The notes beneath the pieces were generated by a model. The model was given only the letters and a program-made list of their open reading frames with translations. It was not told where the DNA came from and ran no database searches. Below are positions 1 through 12,251 of a stretch of DNA of 64,000 nt, in pieces; the first letter of the stretch is position 1; every line of letters begins with the position of its first letter. Source of the stretch: Chinchilla lanigera (Eukaryota; Chordata; Mammalia; Rodentia; Chinchillidae); NCBI RefSeq assembly GCF_000276665.1, contig NW_004955447.1:10884524-10948523 (forward strand), read 5' to 3'. The translations under genes were made by a program, and so were the position numbers.

Positions 1-1521
1 CATTGTTTGATTAATCTTGCATGCTTATATCTGGTTATATGTGCAACCATTTTGAAGATGACATTGTGTAGTATAACAACCATTGTTAATATCCTATCAC
101 CATGCTTTGAAATTCTGTATCATTTTTATTGCTCTCTATGCTGGTTTGTTTATGTATTTGTTTTCGTATGTTGGTTTTTTTTTAATGAAAAACAGAATTT
201 ATATGTATATATAAGGATAGCTGGAATTTAAATGTACATATAAGGATAGGTGTATTGCTGATGTATGTGGTTTATTGAGAAGAACAGTCAATGCTTAAAA
301 TTTTCTTTTTCCTTGACCAATTTTACAAGCTTGAATTTGGTAATTAGAATCTGAAAACAATATGCAGTATAAGAACCATTGCTGAACACAAATATTCTTA
401 ACAAAATTAAAATTCTGTTTGTGATTGTGCAGTGATTACTAAAAGCAATAAAATATTTCAGTTTAGAGCTTTACAAATAGGACTTTGTAAATGTACAATG
501 CTTTCAATCAAAACTCTATGAAATCTGTGGCTTTTAATTGAGCTTGAGAAGTAGGTACATGAAGGTAACATCTGAGATCATATTAAAAAGTTTGACATTT
601 TCCAAAGACTATCTCTTAATCTTTGAGTAAATAAATTACTTTTGAAGTTCTATGTTACCACTCTTAGTGATTTTTTCTTTATTTATGTCAACTGCCTATA
701 TGTGAGATCTCATTTACCAATGATTCTCATGTGACTTGAACAATATTCCAACATCATTTCCATCAAGTTCACATAATTTAAATCTTTAGCAGTCCTAAAG
801 TCATCTATACATATATAAGGTAATTTAGAGTAGCTTCTAATGTTGGTTAATTGTGAAAGGGAGATGTTACTTTAATCTTTTTCATAAAGATTAAACATTA
901 AAATCATCTTATTAATAAATAGGACTCTATTAGAAAATATGATCTGCAAATTGTGAAGACAAAAATGAACCTCTAAGTATTTAAATACATATATGGCAAT
1001 CATCATGACTTCATTAGCCATGAACAAATTATAGCAAATGTAATTAGTATTACAAAGTATTAGTCAAGATATAAAAGAATTGCTAGGCTTTAGTTGTAGC
1101 ATTTATGCTGAATCTAAAATGCTTCAAGTCATATGTTTCCTAATTTCATAAAACAATAAAAATAATAGCATTTTCAATCAATATGACAGTAACTTATTAG
1201 TAGCTAGAAAAATTATATTTACTGTAGGAGCTGTTTTTAACTAATTTTGACATAGATTTTTGATAGTTTATTTACTGTTCAGGCTAAACCGATCATTTAA
1301 ACATAATTAGTTGTTTACCTATTTCTGGAATGTTTTTAGGTTGAGAGTTTTCAGATCATGCTGCATCACAGTCTTTTTGGTCTGTTTTACTTTTTGGTAC
1401 TGTCCTAAGTTGTGTCAGAACCACTGATGATGTAGTTCTTACCAAAATCTCCCTATTGTCTTCAAAACTTTCTTTCAAGCAGTTGCCACACATTCTATAC
1501 ATTCTGAGGCTGCCCCTTTAA
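1..1521. other. AT-rich unique sequence, no gene seen
   Basis: This stretch is strongly AT-rich with frequent stops in all frames. The only open frame near the start (74 codons) is low-complexity hydrophobic sequence with no recognisable domain. I see no SINE, LTR or L1 homology I can name. It reads as ordinary neutral mammalian noncoding DNA. Confidence 0.5.
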
Positions 1522-1526
1522 AATTT
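1522..1526. repeat. Left 5-bp target-site duplication of the MaLR LTR
   Basis: AATTT directly precedes the TG of the LTR. The same five bases follow its terminal CA at 1,902-1,906. A 5-bp duplication is what LTR integration of this class makes. Confidence 0.75.
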
Positions 1527-1901
1527 TGTTATGGTTTGTGCCTGCATATCACCGCCCCCCAAATCCTCATGCAGTCATGGGGTGGGCTTCTAGATTTTTG
1601 ATTGATCCATGGTCCAGTGCTAGGATTATGAGTGTGGGTGCTACACCCACCCTGGGGCAGACATTTTGCATATGTAAGGGAGAGAAAGAGGCTGCTTGCC
1701 GCCACTCCTCCCTTTGCTCATGCTGCTTTTGCTATCTTCCACTGCCATGAACAGTTGCCCTGTGCCATGTGCCACTCTGCTTTGAAGCCAGCCAAGTATG
1801 AGCTGAAACCTCCACAAACTGTGAGCTAAATGAAACTTTCCTTCCTTCATTTTGGGTGTCAGGTATTTTGTCTCAGCAACAAGAGAAAAGTAACTAAGAC
1901 A
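1527..1901 (+). mobile_element. MaLR-type solo LTR (MST/MLT1-like)
   Basis: The element begins TGTTATGGTTTGTGCC, ends in GACA, and is flanked by perfect AATTT duplications, so both ends are intact. The body shows the MaLR layout: a C-run and 'AAATCCTCATG' near the 5' end, a 'GCTACACCCACCCTGG' block in the middle, a 'GCCATG' and 'GAGCTGAAACCTCC' stretch, then 'AAATGAAACTTTCC' and 'TCAGGTATTTTG...CAGCAAC' near the 3' end. MaLRs are nonautonomous ERV-L-related retrotransposons. There is no internal region, so this is a solo LTR left by LTR-LTR recombination. The short open frames inside it are chance. Confidence 0.85.
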
Positions 1902-1906
1902 AATTT
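1902..1906. repeat. Right 5-bp target-site duplication of the MaLR LTR
   Basis: AATTT immediately after the terminal CA of the LTR, identical to 1,522-1,526. Confidence 0.75.
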
Positions 1907-3666
1907 ACAACATGGACTGGCAATGAAATCAACCCTAACTATTGCTAGCTAAAAGTGATTATGACAGATCATTCTGATTTCAGATATGCTATGTTAAAAA
2001 ACTGTGGGTCTCTGAATCAGTCACATATGGTAGTTTAAAGCTGTCCCAAGGAGATGTATTAACATATCAGGGCTAAGTGGGAAAAAAATGTGTTTAATAT
2101 TATGCCATAGAACTCCGGCATTAGTTCTGCCTTGTTCAAAATGATCATTAATAAACTAGGTGACATAAATTTTAGAATTACATGTTACATGCAGTGGAGT
2201 AAGTGTCAATAAAATACATAATAAAGAACACAGTATGGTAGGAGGGCTTTCGTAAGGGTTATAGAGGTGCTGTGTGCAATGTTATCCCAGTCATGACGAA
2301 AGTTCCCACTTTTCCTGTTGAGGGACAAAATCCTCACTCAGGTTCTCAGCTGAACAAAGCATCCACGATGAAGCCTGTGTCGGAGAGTAGGTGGGGAGAG
2401 CTGCACTGGCAGGTTGGTCTTGCCTGCTTAAGTGGCAGGTTATAAGTAGGCGGTGAGGTGGTGGGCAGAATCCATGCTGAAGCTTAACTCCCAGGCCTGT
2501 TTTGACTCACGGAGAACCTAATGCTCATTTCATAAATCCCGTTTGAGTTCTGCTAAATCTTAAAACTCCTTTATATTCTTAATGTTGGTAATGAGTTGAA
2601 GAGTCACTCCACAGGTTCTTTGCCACCTACTTTGAGATTTGTGTTTAATTTGACATCTTACTTTGGTTTTTGGCACTTGTGATCTGAGGATTTCAGCTGA
2701 AGCTTCCATTTTAGTATGCTATTACATCGACTCACTTAAGATGCTTCGAGGCAAAAAGACTATTTCTGATTGGAATATGAAGATTACTAAATGTGCAATC
2801 AGAAACTTTAGTGTCTGAGGTTGAATCTAAAACCAATTCTCTAAGTGTGAGGTTTTCCTCCAATTCTTGTTTTGTAAATGTCCACACAGTACATGAAAAT
2901 TACTTCTGTTCTTTATTCTCACAGTTTCCAGCATCCTACTGCAAATTCGGTACTTTTGAACTGATTCAAAACATCAGTTGACATTCAGATGGAAAAAAAA
3001 CTATATGAGTGTAGATATAAGGGCAGAAATTATTTACCTTTGAAAACTGAAAATAATTAATAAACTTTAATGTTTTCTATTATTAGTATCGTATATTAGC
3101 AGCATGATTAAAAGTTACAAATGGCACAGTGTGTTGGATTCCTTGATGAGGATGCCATAACGGGTAATTTTTGACATAGTGCTTATCCTTGAACTTTTCT
3201 TCATTTGCTAGTACTTTTCTTCATTGAAGAGCAATCTTAAGATGCCCTTCAGCACTAAGATAATTTGACTTGTATTATATTTTGAATTGCTACACAGAAT
3301 AACTGTACAGATTTATGTATATACAGTGTGATGTTGTGATTCATGTATTACATAAAGATAAAATTATATTGCCTATCACATCAAACATTTATTATTAATC
3401 TTCTGGTTAAAACATTAAGTTTTTTCCCATATCCATTTTGAGAATAGACAGTACAACATTGTTAATGATAGTTACCTGGCTACGCAATAGACCCCAAAAT
3501 GTGTTGCCTTTGTCTAAGTTTTCTCTGTCTCCTCTTCAATTTCCCTTCACTTCCTCTGGTAGCTGCTAATCTATCTCTACTCCCCCAAGGACAATTTCTT
3601 AAGGTTTCATGTAGGAATGACATGTGGTATTTGTCTGCATGTGGTTTATTATGCTTAATGCACAAA
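1907..3666. other. Unique noncoding sequence
   Basis: No repeat or gene that I can identify. 2,220-2,520 is a little more GC-rich than its surroundings but holds no long open frame or clear splice pair. Confidence 0.4.
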
Positions 3667-3708
3667 TGTATGTATGTTTGTGTGTATATGTATATATATA
3701 TATATATT
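3667..3708. repeat. TG/TA microsatellite
   Basis: A TGTATG / TGTG stretch runs into an alternating TA tract. It lies about 60 bp upstream of the L1 ORF2 fragment. Confidence 0.85.
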
Positions 3709-3764
3709 CTATAGTAATAAAGATGAAAGATCTTTGAAATGAAAACTATAAAATAACGATGAAG

Positions 3765-4205
3765 TCAATTGAAGACACACAAGAATATTTTATTGTCAAA
3801 GTGTTCATATTACCCAAAGCAATCTACAGATTTAATGCAATCTCTATCAAAATGCCAGTGAAATCTTTCACAGAATTACAAACAATAATGTTGAAATTCG
3901 TATTGAATCACAACAGACTTTGAATAGCCAAAGCACTTTTAAGCAAAAGAAGCAAAGCTGGAGGCATTGCAGTACTTGAGTTAAAACTAAACTATGAAGC
4001 CATACCACCAAAACATCATGGTGCTGACATAACAAACAGTCATATGGTCTAATGGAACAGGATACACAGCTCAGAAAAAAATGTGTGCATATGTAGCCAA
4101 CTGATATTAAGCAAAATTGTTAAGAACTCATTTAAGGATAGAACAGCCTCCTCAATAAACTATCTTCATATGCAGGATGGGGACCCTTGGCAAATTGTAA
4201 AACAT
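3765..4205 (+). mobile_element. L1 ORF2 fragment, sense strand
   Basis: Conceptual translation of the plus strand gives the late part of L1 ORF2, downstream of the reverse-transcriptase core. Recognisable blocks are '[16 protein letters not shown]', '[12 protein letters not shown]' and 'SKAGGIAVLELKLNYEA', separated by stops (for example after 'HNRL'). A full L1 would continue both ways, so this is a truncated, decayed piece of about 0.44 kb. There is no 3'UTR or poly(A). Its orientation is opposite to the two large L1 copies further right. Confidence 0.8.
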
Positions 4206-5859
4206 GCTTAAGTATTTGAAAATAAGTCATCTCAGGGAAATTGAGGAATATTAGAGGGTATCATGCATTAATCAACAGGGCTGTGATGTCTTTGAATTTG
4301 TCATGTTATTTTTCTAGGACTCTTTTTTTCAGTATTTAGAATATTTGTTGGCTTCAGTAATATAATAAATATTCAGTTTTATTTCAAGCACTGAGTTTTT
4401 ATCAAAAGTTTTGTTTGAACATTTGTTTACTGTGACAATTCTGTGAAATGTCTATAATTGCTTAACTTGAAAATGACTTTTCTCTAACTGGAGTATGGTA
4501 GTACAATATTGTGTTGACAATTACAGTATCCTCTGTGCTCTTGGACAGATCAGGAGAGATGCATTTATTGCACACCTTCATTCTTCTGTTCAGTGTTTCA
4601 TGAAAAGTGGAAAACAATACCATTTTCAGTTTAGGGATCAAACCGGAGACAGATGCTGTCTTTGGCAGCATGATAGTAGCGCTGTGATTAGAGTTATAAG
4701 TTTCTAGCTGTAGCACTGTCTGGTGTTACCCGTAGCCATCCCTTGGAGATGAATCACACTTTATTTTTTTTCCTACTCCTACTTTTGGTATTTATGTTTT
4801 TGTAATCATAAATTAATAGCATTCTTCTACAAAAACATTCAATTTCTTTTTCTATTTTAAAGTTATACTTTCTTATTTATCGTAGGTACTATTCTCCCAT
4901 TTGTCATTAAATACTTATTTTCACCTTGGCATAACTGAGATTTTCGTTCTATGTGGCTTTGGCTTTTAACTGGAAAGGCTGTTATTTTGGTCTTTTGTAT
5001 GAAGGTGAAGAAAAAAAATTCAAGGCTTTGCTAGGAAAAGTCTGTGAAGACACCAGAGTCATTAATAGAGACAACGTTTTTGTTCTGAAAAGGTCAGTGA
5101 CATATTGGCTGAGATTATTTTCAGTCCTGATTTTGTTTTCATGAAGTGTTCCTGAATACATTATTGTTAATCTCTTAGTTAACCTAATGAATTATTTCAT
5201 GTGCAATATTCATGCTTAAGTAGTGTCATAAGGGTAAAAGAACTTGTTTTATTTTGTTTTGGTTAAAAGAAGTTTACTAAAATATATGAAGGAAATCAAA
5301 TTGTTCAGTTTCCTTTTGGCTTTTTCAATGATTTTAGTTAAAAGACAACACCAAGAGTTTAGCGTTATACCAGTTTATCTTATGGAAACAACTCTGTTCT
5401 TTTGTTAGGTTTAATTTAAAATTGACATCTTGAGTGCAGTCTGAGTGTTTTAAGGTTGTAAGTGCTTCTGATATAAAGAAATGGGTATCTGTCAAGGGAT
5501 GTTGAGGTGAGGAGAATCATAACCATTTCCATTCTTCTCTCCATGCTACCTATAGCACTATTCAGTGAGGAGGCTCAGAAGTGCACGTGGTCAGTGACAT
5601 TTTACCTTACTATACATTTAGATCACGTTTCGAACTGCCAGATGGTTCAGCATAGATTCTCCCAAGCAGGGTAAATTAGGCTCTTTTAATAGGAGAAAGT
5701 ATAATCTTGATGAAAATGTTTATGTTTAGTTTAGTGTCCCCTAAAGCAGGCTGACAACATCACAGTGTCTGTGCATGAGAGTGACTGTCTTCCCCCTATG
5801 CTGTCACAGACCCTTGGCGTTGTCTTGGCAACTGTACACAATAAAACTGCTGCACTCGG
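4206..5859. other. Unique AT-rich sequence
   Basis: No named repeat and no convincing exon. Open frames here (up to about 84 codons) have no domain signature. Confidence 0.4.
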
Positions 5860-6080
5860 GGTTCAGTGAAAGCAAACTCCGCATTACCTCTTTTCCCCAT
5901 CTGCAAATGAGAAAAAAATCAATCTCTGCAGGTTTGAGTACTTGTGTGTCTTTTATTGCAATGATTATAAAAATTATAATAAATTCAGTCGGGGGCAAGG
6001 TCACATTTATTTGATTTTGCGTCACACAGAACCTTGCCAGTACCTGGATCGTAGGAAATATTCAGTGAATCTTTCTTAAT
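5860..6080 (+). mobile_element. Possible degraded MIR SINE
   Basis: 'CCCCATCTGCAAATGAGAAAA' resembles the MIR core region after its 'CCTCAGTTTCC' block. 'GCCAGTACCTGG..GTAGGAAATATTCAGTGAAT' resembles the MIR/L2-type tail. The match is by eye and divergent, so the boundaries are rough. Confidence 0.35.
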
Positions 6081-8969
6081 CAGACGATTTTTTTTTTAAA
6101 GGAGGGAACTGTATCATTACCACTTGTGTATTATTTAAGAAGTTTTAAAAAGTGCAGCAAATTACTTGACAGTGATCACAGCTACAGCCAGGTGGGTCGT
6201 TCACAGGAGGCTTCTGCAAAAATCTCACTTCTGAAGACCATTCGGATTTCCTTCTTGCTTCCTGTCCATACCTCTCATGGGTGGGAAGTAACACAGAGAT
6301 TTGAGAAATAAAGTTCTGGAAAGTTTAAGAAATAAAGTTTAACCCGTGGAAAACAGGGGACAGTGAAGAATTTAGATTCTTACTGAGTTGCCACAGGTAA
6401 GAGCACAGTTCTGGACAAAACTCAGAGAAATGACGGGGAAATTGTTAAATTTTAGGTGTAACAGGGATTGCCTGTACTACTGTACATTGTGTACAAATTT
6501 CAAAATGACCTCATTCTAATGGCTCACCGTACAACTTGAGATGACACCAGTATACAGATAGGCGATTCTTACGTATGTCTTTTTGGACTTTTTCTAATGG
6601 TTCCGTCTTCTGAACTGTCATTTTGAAGAGTGTTTGTAAATAAGAACTAGCGATGGGAACATATTCCATATCGGTGCTCAGAGGCTTTGATGCTCCCACA
6701 TGCCTGTTTTTTTTTTTTCATTGAGGGAATTAGGTGTAGAATAAAAGCTTGTCTAAGCAGTAGCTACTGAAGCAAAATAGAATCCATAGCCCATCCCCAA
6801 CCCCAGCTCAGGTTGAGTAACTTCAACAAGGGAGAAAAAGGACTGTGCACAAATTTTATTTTCCAAGTTGCTTATCATTGTGAAATAATTTTTATTACCT
6901 TTTATAATGCCTCTATTAAAAGTAAGTCTTTTGTAGTTTCCTGAATGAGGAATTTCACCATTAAGCCCACAATCGCTGCCCTCAGAGAAGTAATAAAAAC
7001 TTCTGTTTAAACTTAAAGAGTTCGTCACACACAGGAACACAGGAAGTACACAATATACAGTGACGAATGAATGAATACATGAAATAAAAGATTATTACCA
7101 CGGCATCAATATTTTGATAGGATTTTACTTATTTATTAAGAAACACGTGTTTGATGTGACTGCAGGCTGAAGACCCTGTCTGGCTTCATTTGATGTTATT
7201 CTTCAGTGTTAATTCAGTGCCACACACCGCCTTCCAGGAAGCTTCTCAGTGAAGAGCTAGAAGGTTACTACCTTTTTTCCTGGAGCTAGAAGTCAGTTTT
7301 TAAAGGGTCAGAGGTAGGAATTATTGGCATAGGGCTGTGAGAAGACAATGATATGCAAAGCTTACAAATACCTGTCTTTACCTATGATGACCGAGGCTTC
7401 TATGATTTAGACACTTTCCTATCTTTCTTTTCCATTTCCATGTTTTAAATATATGTCTCAATTAGCACACATTTATATTATATACACTCAACATGTCAAT
7501 GTTTATTAAGTTACCTGTTATATTAGAAATTGAAAGCAAATAAAAATGTATCAATTCTTGTTGGGAAATTCTGCAGTTTAGCTGTAGAAACAGATGGCAA
7601 GATTGGAATTTAACATTTTGAGTGAAATCTAGGCTTCGAGATATAAAGTGGTAGCAGTAAAAAAGTGCAACTAAACTAAAAATGTGTTTAATTTTCAGAG
7701 TGGGTTTAGGGTCAAAAGAATATATTACTCACAACAATAAATAGGCTTCAATGAATGGGAAATGCATTGATTAATAGATTTTCAGAGAAATGCTAGTAGT
7801 CATGAAATATACTAAAAGTATATTTTCAGGGATCTCAACTTTATATTATCTATCCTATTTTTATGAACAAATTTTAAACGTTTAAGATAAGCGTAATTCT
7901 GTGCTAAATTCTGAATTTGCCTCATACACTTTATATTTTACCCAAGCTCTTCTGAGTATGGCAATTTTGAAACCGCACTGGTTCTAAATTAGAAGTAAAT
8001 TGGAACGTTTACTTTCATTCTTTGGTAGTGACAGAAATGCAGGATTTCCATATTTTGAAAATTGGTACCTCCCGCGCCGTGGTGGCTACCGTGGGTTTAT
8101 ATTTTGCTGTGAAGGTGATATTGGAAGCGATTCCCTAGATTTTTCAATGGGTAGACGCAAATCTAATCGAAAGTACACTGAGAGTCCTTTTTGCCCCACT
8201 TAAGCACATGTAGAATGCTGTTGCCTGTTAGGTTCACACTTGACTCATCCTTAACTCATACACTGGTGTGTGCTCCAGACCCCTCACACCGGCTTCCCAC
8301 AGCTTCTCTTCCACTAACACACAACTGACTGCACATGGTACAACACCCACCTCTCCTCAGACCAGCAGGACCACTCTCATGTGTTTCCACAAAGATATAC
8401 AAGAAAGAACACACAGCTCGCCCACACGGCTCGGAACCATCATGCAGAATGAAGTGCAGTCTATTCTGGTGTTGTAGACTTGTTTTCCAAAGGGGAGTGG
8501 GCAGATGCAGAGATGACAGTGCTGTAATAATCTCTACACCCATAAAGGATCTTTGAAAATATTCAGCAAATGCATTTGTAGGTATGTTCAGCCTTTGAAA
8601 CTAACTTTTAGATCATGGGGATCAATTCACTCACTGCTTTTATTTTTAATTCAAGGTATCTTGACATACATTCTCCATTATTATCAGTTGTTTCCTCCCC
8701 AAAGTACTCAATCTCAATAGTGAAGAGTGTCTGCTTTTGCATTTCAATGTCATCAAACCTGATTATTGCCCACATTTGAGTTCCAGTTAAAAGCAAAATA
8801 AACCCGAGACAATGTATTGGGACACAGCCATGTCAGGGTACTTCACAGATATCACCTCTGCCACAAGAAGCAATTGTTAAAACAAAGTGTAGGAGTGGGA
8901 AGATGTCCTTTAGGCATTCAGGTTTACACAGGCTGCTTAGTTTTCTGCATTAATACATCATGTGAGCTT
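6081..8969. other. Unique sequence; one locally GC-richer block
   Basis: Mostly AT-rich DNA without a recognisable repeat. A block at about 8,030-8,210 is richer in CpG ('CCCGCGCCGTGG', 'AAGCGATTCC', 'TAGACGCAAATC') and carries a 67-codon open frame that matches nothing I know. It could be conserved noncoding DNA. Confidence 0.4.
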
Positions 8970-9095
8970 TGTAGCTATAACCTGAGAGCCAAGATACCTG
9001 GATGCTAGTCTCACACCTACTGCTTATCACCTGTGTGACTTGGGACAAACGCCTGTGTTGCTAGTTCTCATTCTCTTCATAACTAAAACTAGGGT
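8970..9095 (+). mobile_element. MIR SINE
   Basis: The core 'CTGCTTATCACCTGTGTGACTTGGGACAA', followed by a 'TCATTCTCTTCATAACTAAAA' stretch, is the ordered signature of MIR (TGTGTGACCTTGGG, then TCCTCATCTGTAAAA). It is divergent, as expected for an ancient tRNA-derived SINE shared by mammals. The 3' end is unclear. Confidence 0.6.
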
Positions 9096-11885
9096 GCCAT
9101 ATTGCTATGAAGATATGTGTATGTATCATAATTTAGCTGGAAATCCATGCCCATATATGTTTGTATGAGATGTAAATAACATTGGAAGAGGGGGTGTATA
9201 TAGAGCTAAAATTTTGGAACATCTGATAATAATCATTTGAGCTAATCTTCAGTAGTATTAAGGGACTAGGCCTTGCTTTTTCCCTGTGGTTTTCTAGCTA
9301 TAGAGATTAGAGAGCAACAATACCTTATATACATTCCCAAACTAGTAAGTGGTATAACTAAATATTTAATACAGTACAGTAATAGAACTATTACAAATTG
9401 CCAGGAACTACAATTCTTTGACGAGATAGTCATTTAATTATAATTTCAATATCGAATTTTAAAGAAACAGTTAACATTTAAAGAAATATATGCTCTCATA
9501 AAAGCATTATATTCTCCATGTAAAACAATCTACATTTGTCATAAAGGACTTTGTTTTGTTTTTAACAATCTGTATTAAATTACAGAGTAGTAGACATTTT
9601 TTGTGGATATTTGTATATATTTCTTTTACTAGTTTCTTTGAAGTAAATTCTGATTTAAGAGTGTGAACTTTTTGAGACCTCTTTGAACTGCCCTTGTTTA
9701 TATTGGGAAAGTATTTTCCAAAAATGTGTAAGCAATTACACTTTCACTTGAGTATATGACTATGTCTGCCCCCATCATCTACTCCACCATGAATATTATT
9801 GCTCTTACAAATACTTGCTGGTTTGATTAGTAAGAAATGAAATTTATACTTTTGTTTAAATTTGCACTGATTTAATTCTATTGATGGTAAGTATCTGGTT
9901 TCATGTCCATTTTTACATTTAAGAACTGAACTTCTCTGAGCTCTAATTCTGTGAGGTGAAGTAAAGGTCTACTGGGAAATTGCTAAGTGTTACAAAAGTT
10001 TTTCAATATTATTTGTTTATGGACACCATTTCTGTTTTGATTTGTGATGCCTCATTTGTGACGCTAAGTGTTCTTCATTGTTAACACTAGTGGGTGCTTC
10101 TATATCAATAGCGTTGACAGAGTGACCGGAGATGAGAGAGGCGGAGATCAGCACGGCTTCTCAGAGCCAGACTCCTCACCTGCGACCTTGTGGTGGAGGA
10201 GGACTCAACTTGGTGCGCTGCAGAGAGGAAGTGCTTTTGGGAAGGAGAAGATTCTGTAACAATCAGACTTGAAAGAAAGCGTGAGTATGGAGTTGTGTAT
10301 CAGAAAATCAGGCGTTGGTGAAGTGACTTTGAGGAAAAACAAGAAGGATCTTCATCTTAAGACTCTTGCTAATTGCAAGGAAGAGAAAAGCTAGAGTAAA
10401 ATGTCTTAAGTAAGAAGGCAATTTTCTAGTTCCTACCGTTCATAAGCCTAGGAGTAGAACCAGTACAAAAACTTGCTTTCTCACAGTTTCTGGTGTAGTA
10501 GAAAAGACAATTTCTTCATCCTGATTACTTATCAGGTATTGGGAAATGGTGATCTGAGGGCACATCAGTTCCAGAGCCTTTTATTTTAAGACTAGTGTGC
10601 TAAGAATGCGTGTTGAATTTTTGAAGAGCTATGAACACACAAAAACAAAGAAATATGCAAATGAGTGTATGACTGCGTCCTCATATCTCAGAGTCTATGA
10701 TATCTGTCCTCCTACAGAAAAGTCTGCCAACTCCTCCTTTTCTTAACTAGAAGCCTTTATCTCTGGCCTGACTGAGTTGGCTCAGGTATTGGGGCTGTCA
10801 CTGTCTAGCCACACTGGCCAGTGGTCAGTAAAAGTTCATGTGCACCCCAGGAACAAAAGACAGAAACAGATTATCTGAAACCTATGGACTGACAGCAGGA
10901 AAGGAAACTACAGCTACTGTGAGGAAAAATCTGAAGAAAGATGAAGGATCCCGGATTGAATAAGTGTCTCACACGGTCTTGGCAGCCATTTTGAAGAGCA
11001 TGTACACTGGAGTAGCAGGTCACTTCTAAGGCTTTTTATAATGTGAACCAGCACAACTATATCCATATTTTAACACATGAAAGTATTTAAATTAATTTCA
11101 AAATGTACGGTGGTGTTTCATGTGTGTTTTCCTGCCCCTTGGCCTCTCAGAATTCTTTTACCTGTAGCCTAAGGGCCTTTTCCCACATCACTTTCTGCAG
11201 CATAATTCACAGGTTCTGGAAACACAAAAGTCAGGATATAAAAGAAACTTCTGGCAAAAACTCCCAAGAAAATTGAGGCGCATGCTAGTGGAGCAAGTCT
11301 GTCTTTTTCCAGAAACTAGATAAGATTCTGGCAGAGAATGGAGGAAGAAGCCATGACAACTGAAAAAGAAGGAATGAAATTTACTCCTAAAGGAGAAGGG
11401 AGACAGCAAAGTGGGAGAGGGTAACAGGAGAAAGCATTTCTTTCAGAAAGTAGACTTTCAACATGTAAGGGACATATTTGTCAGCTGATGTATATGTTGA
11501 AATGTACATTTTAATTGACTGCCGTTGGGGTAAGGTTCAGAAACCTGCAGTTCTTTCATGGCCGGGGAAAAGCCATTGGTGATCCTGAAGCTCCAGTTGA
11601 AGGAACAAGGGCAAAAAGTATTTTGGAGATACTTGGAACTTGGCTCAGTGCCCAGTGCTCTGTCTTGTAATTGTTCAGGGAGGATTGAAAACCAACCAGT
11701 GGTCAGCCATGGGCTATCAATTCAAACTCATTTGGCCTCACAGCTTTTGTTTCTCCTGCACCCTACCATCCCGTTGCTTGGGGAGGAACTCCGAAACAGA
11801 TGGTCCCTACAACTTTAATTGAGCTCTTCACTAGAACAGAAAGTAGAAATCTTAGTGGGTGGTGGAAAGATGAAGGGAAAGCTTT
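9096..11885. other. Unique sequence with a possible spliced-RNA exon
   Basis: 9,100-10,060 is AT-rich with nothing named. About 10,090-10,280 is markedly GC-richer and ends at a good splice-donor-like AAGC|GTGAGT. It is treated as a hypothesis under findings. 10,300-11,885 shows no named repeat. Confidence 0.35.
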
Positions 11886-12188
11886 GCTCTTCTATAGCAC
11901 GAAGGACATGTAATCAGTGTGAAATTTCCCTCTGAGCTGGATGGCAGTAAAATGGAATCCCTTAAGGACTCCAGCTCTGGTATGAAAGATTGGAACAGGA
12001 GGCAAGAGAGGAAATAAAAATGCAGGCTGCCATAATAGTCTAGAGGAGAAATGATAACACTCTACATTGAAATGGAGGCATGCAGTATGTACTTGGCGAG
12101 ACACCATCAACAGAATCAGTTGAATTTAGTCTTTGATTTTACATGGGCCACAGATGTGACAAAGGAATCCTGAGTAATATTGAAGCTT

Positions 12189-12202
12189 AGAAATTGGGAA
12201 AT
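12189..12202. repeat. Left target-site duplication of the U2 fragment
   Basis: AGAAATTGGGAAAT precedes the U2-like sequence. AGAAATTGGAAAAT follows it at 12,238-12,251, with 13 of 14 bases identical. The first two bases of the right copy overlap the last two of the U2 match. Confidence 0.7.
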
Positions 12203-12203
12203 T

Positions 12204-12239
12204 ATCACTTCTCAGCCTTTTGGCTAAGATCAAGTGTAG
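12204..12239 (+). pseudogene. U2 snRNA 5'-end retropseudogene, 3'-truncated
   Basis: Thirty-six bases match the 5' end of U2 spliceosomal snRNA. The block ATCACTTCTCAGCC is followed by TTTTGGCTAAGATCAAGTG. Only two bases differ from the U2 I know, both G-to-A at CpG positions. The match starts at U2 nucleotide 1 and stops abruptly after GTGTAG, before the Sm site and the remaining stem-loops, so it cannot be a functional snRNA. Near-perfect 14-bp direct repeats flank it and there is no poly(A) tail. This fits a short, tailless retroposed snRNA copy made by the L1 machinery. Confidence 0.85.
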
Positions 12240-12251
12240 AAATTGGAAAAT
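12238..12251. repeat. Right target-site duplication of the U2 fragment
   Basis: AGAAATTGGAAAAT, one substitution away from the left copy at 12,189-12,202. Confidence 0.7.
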
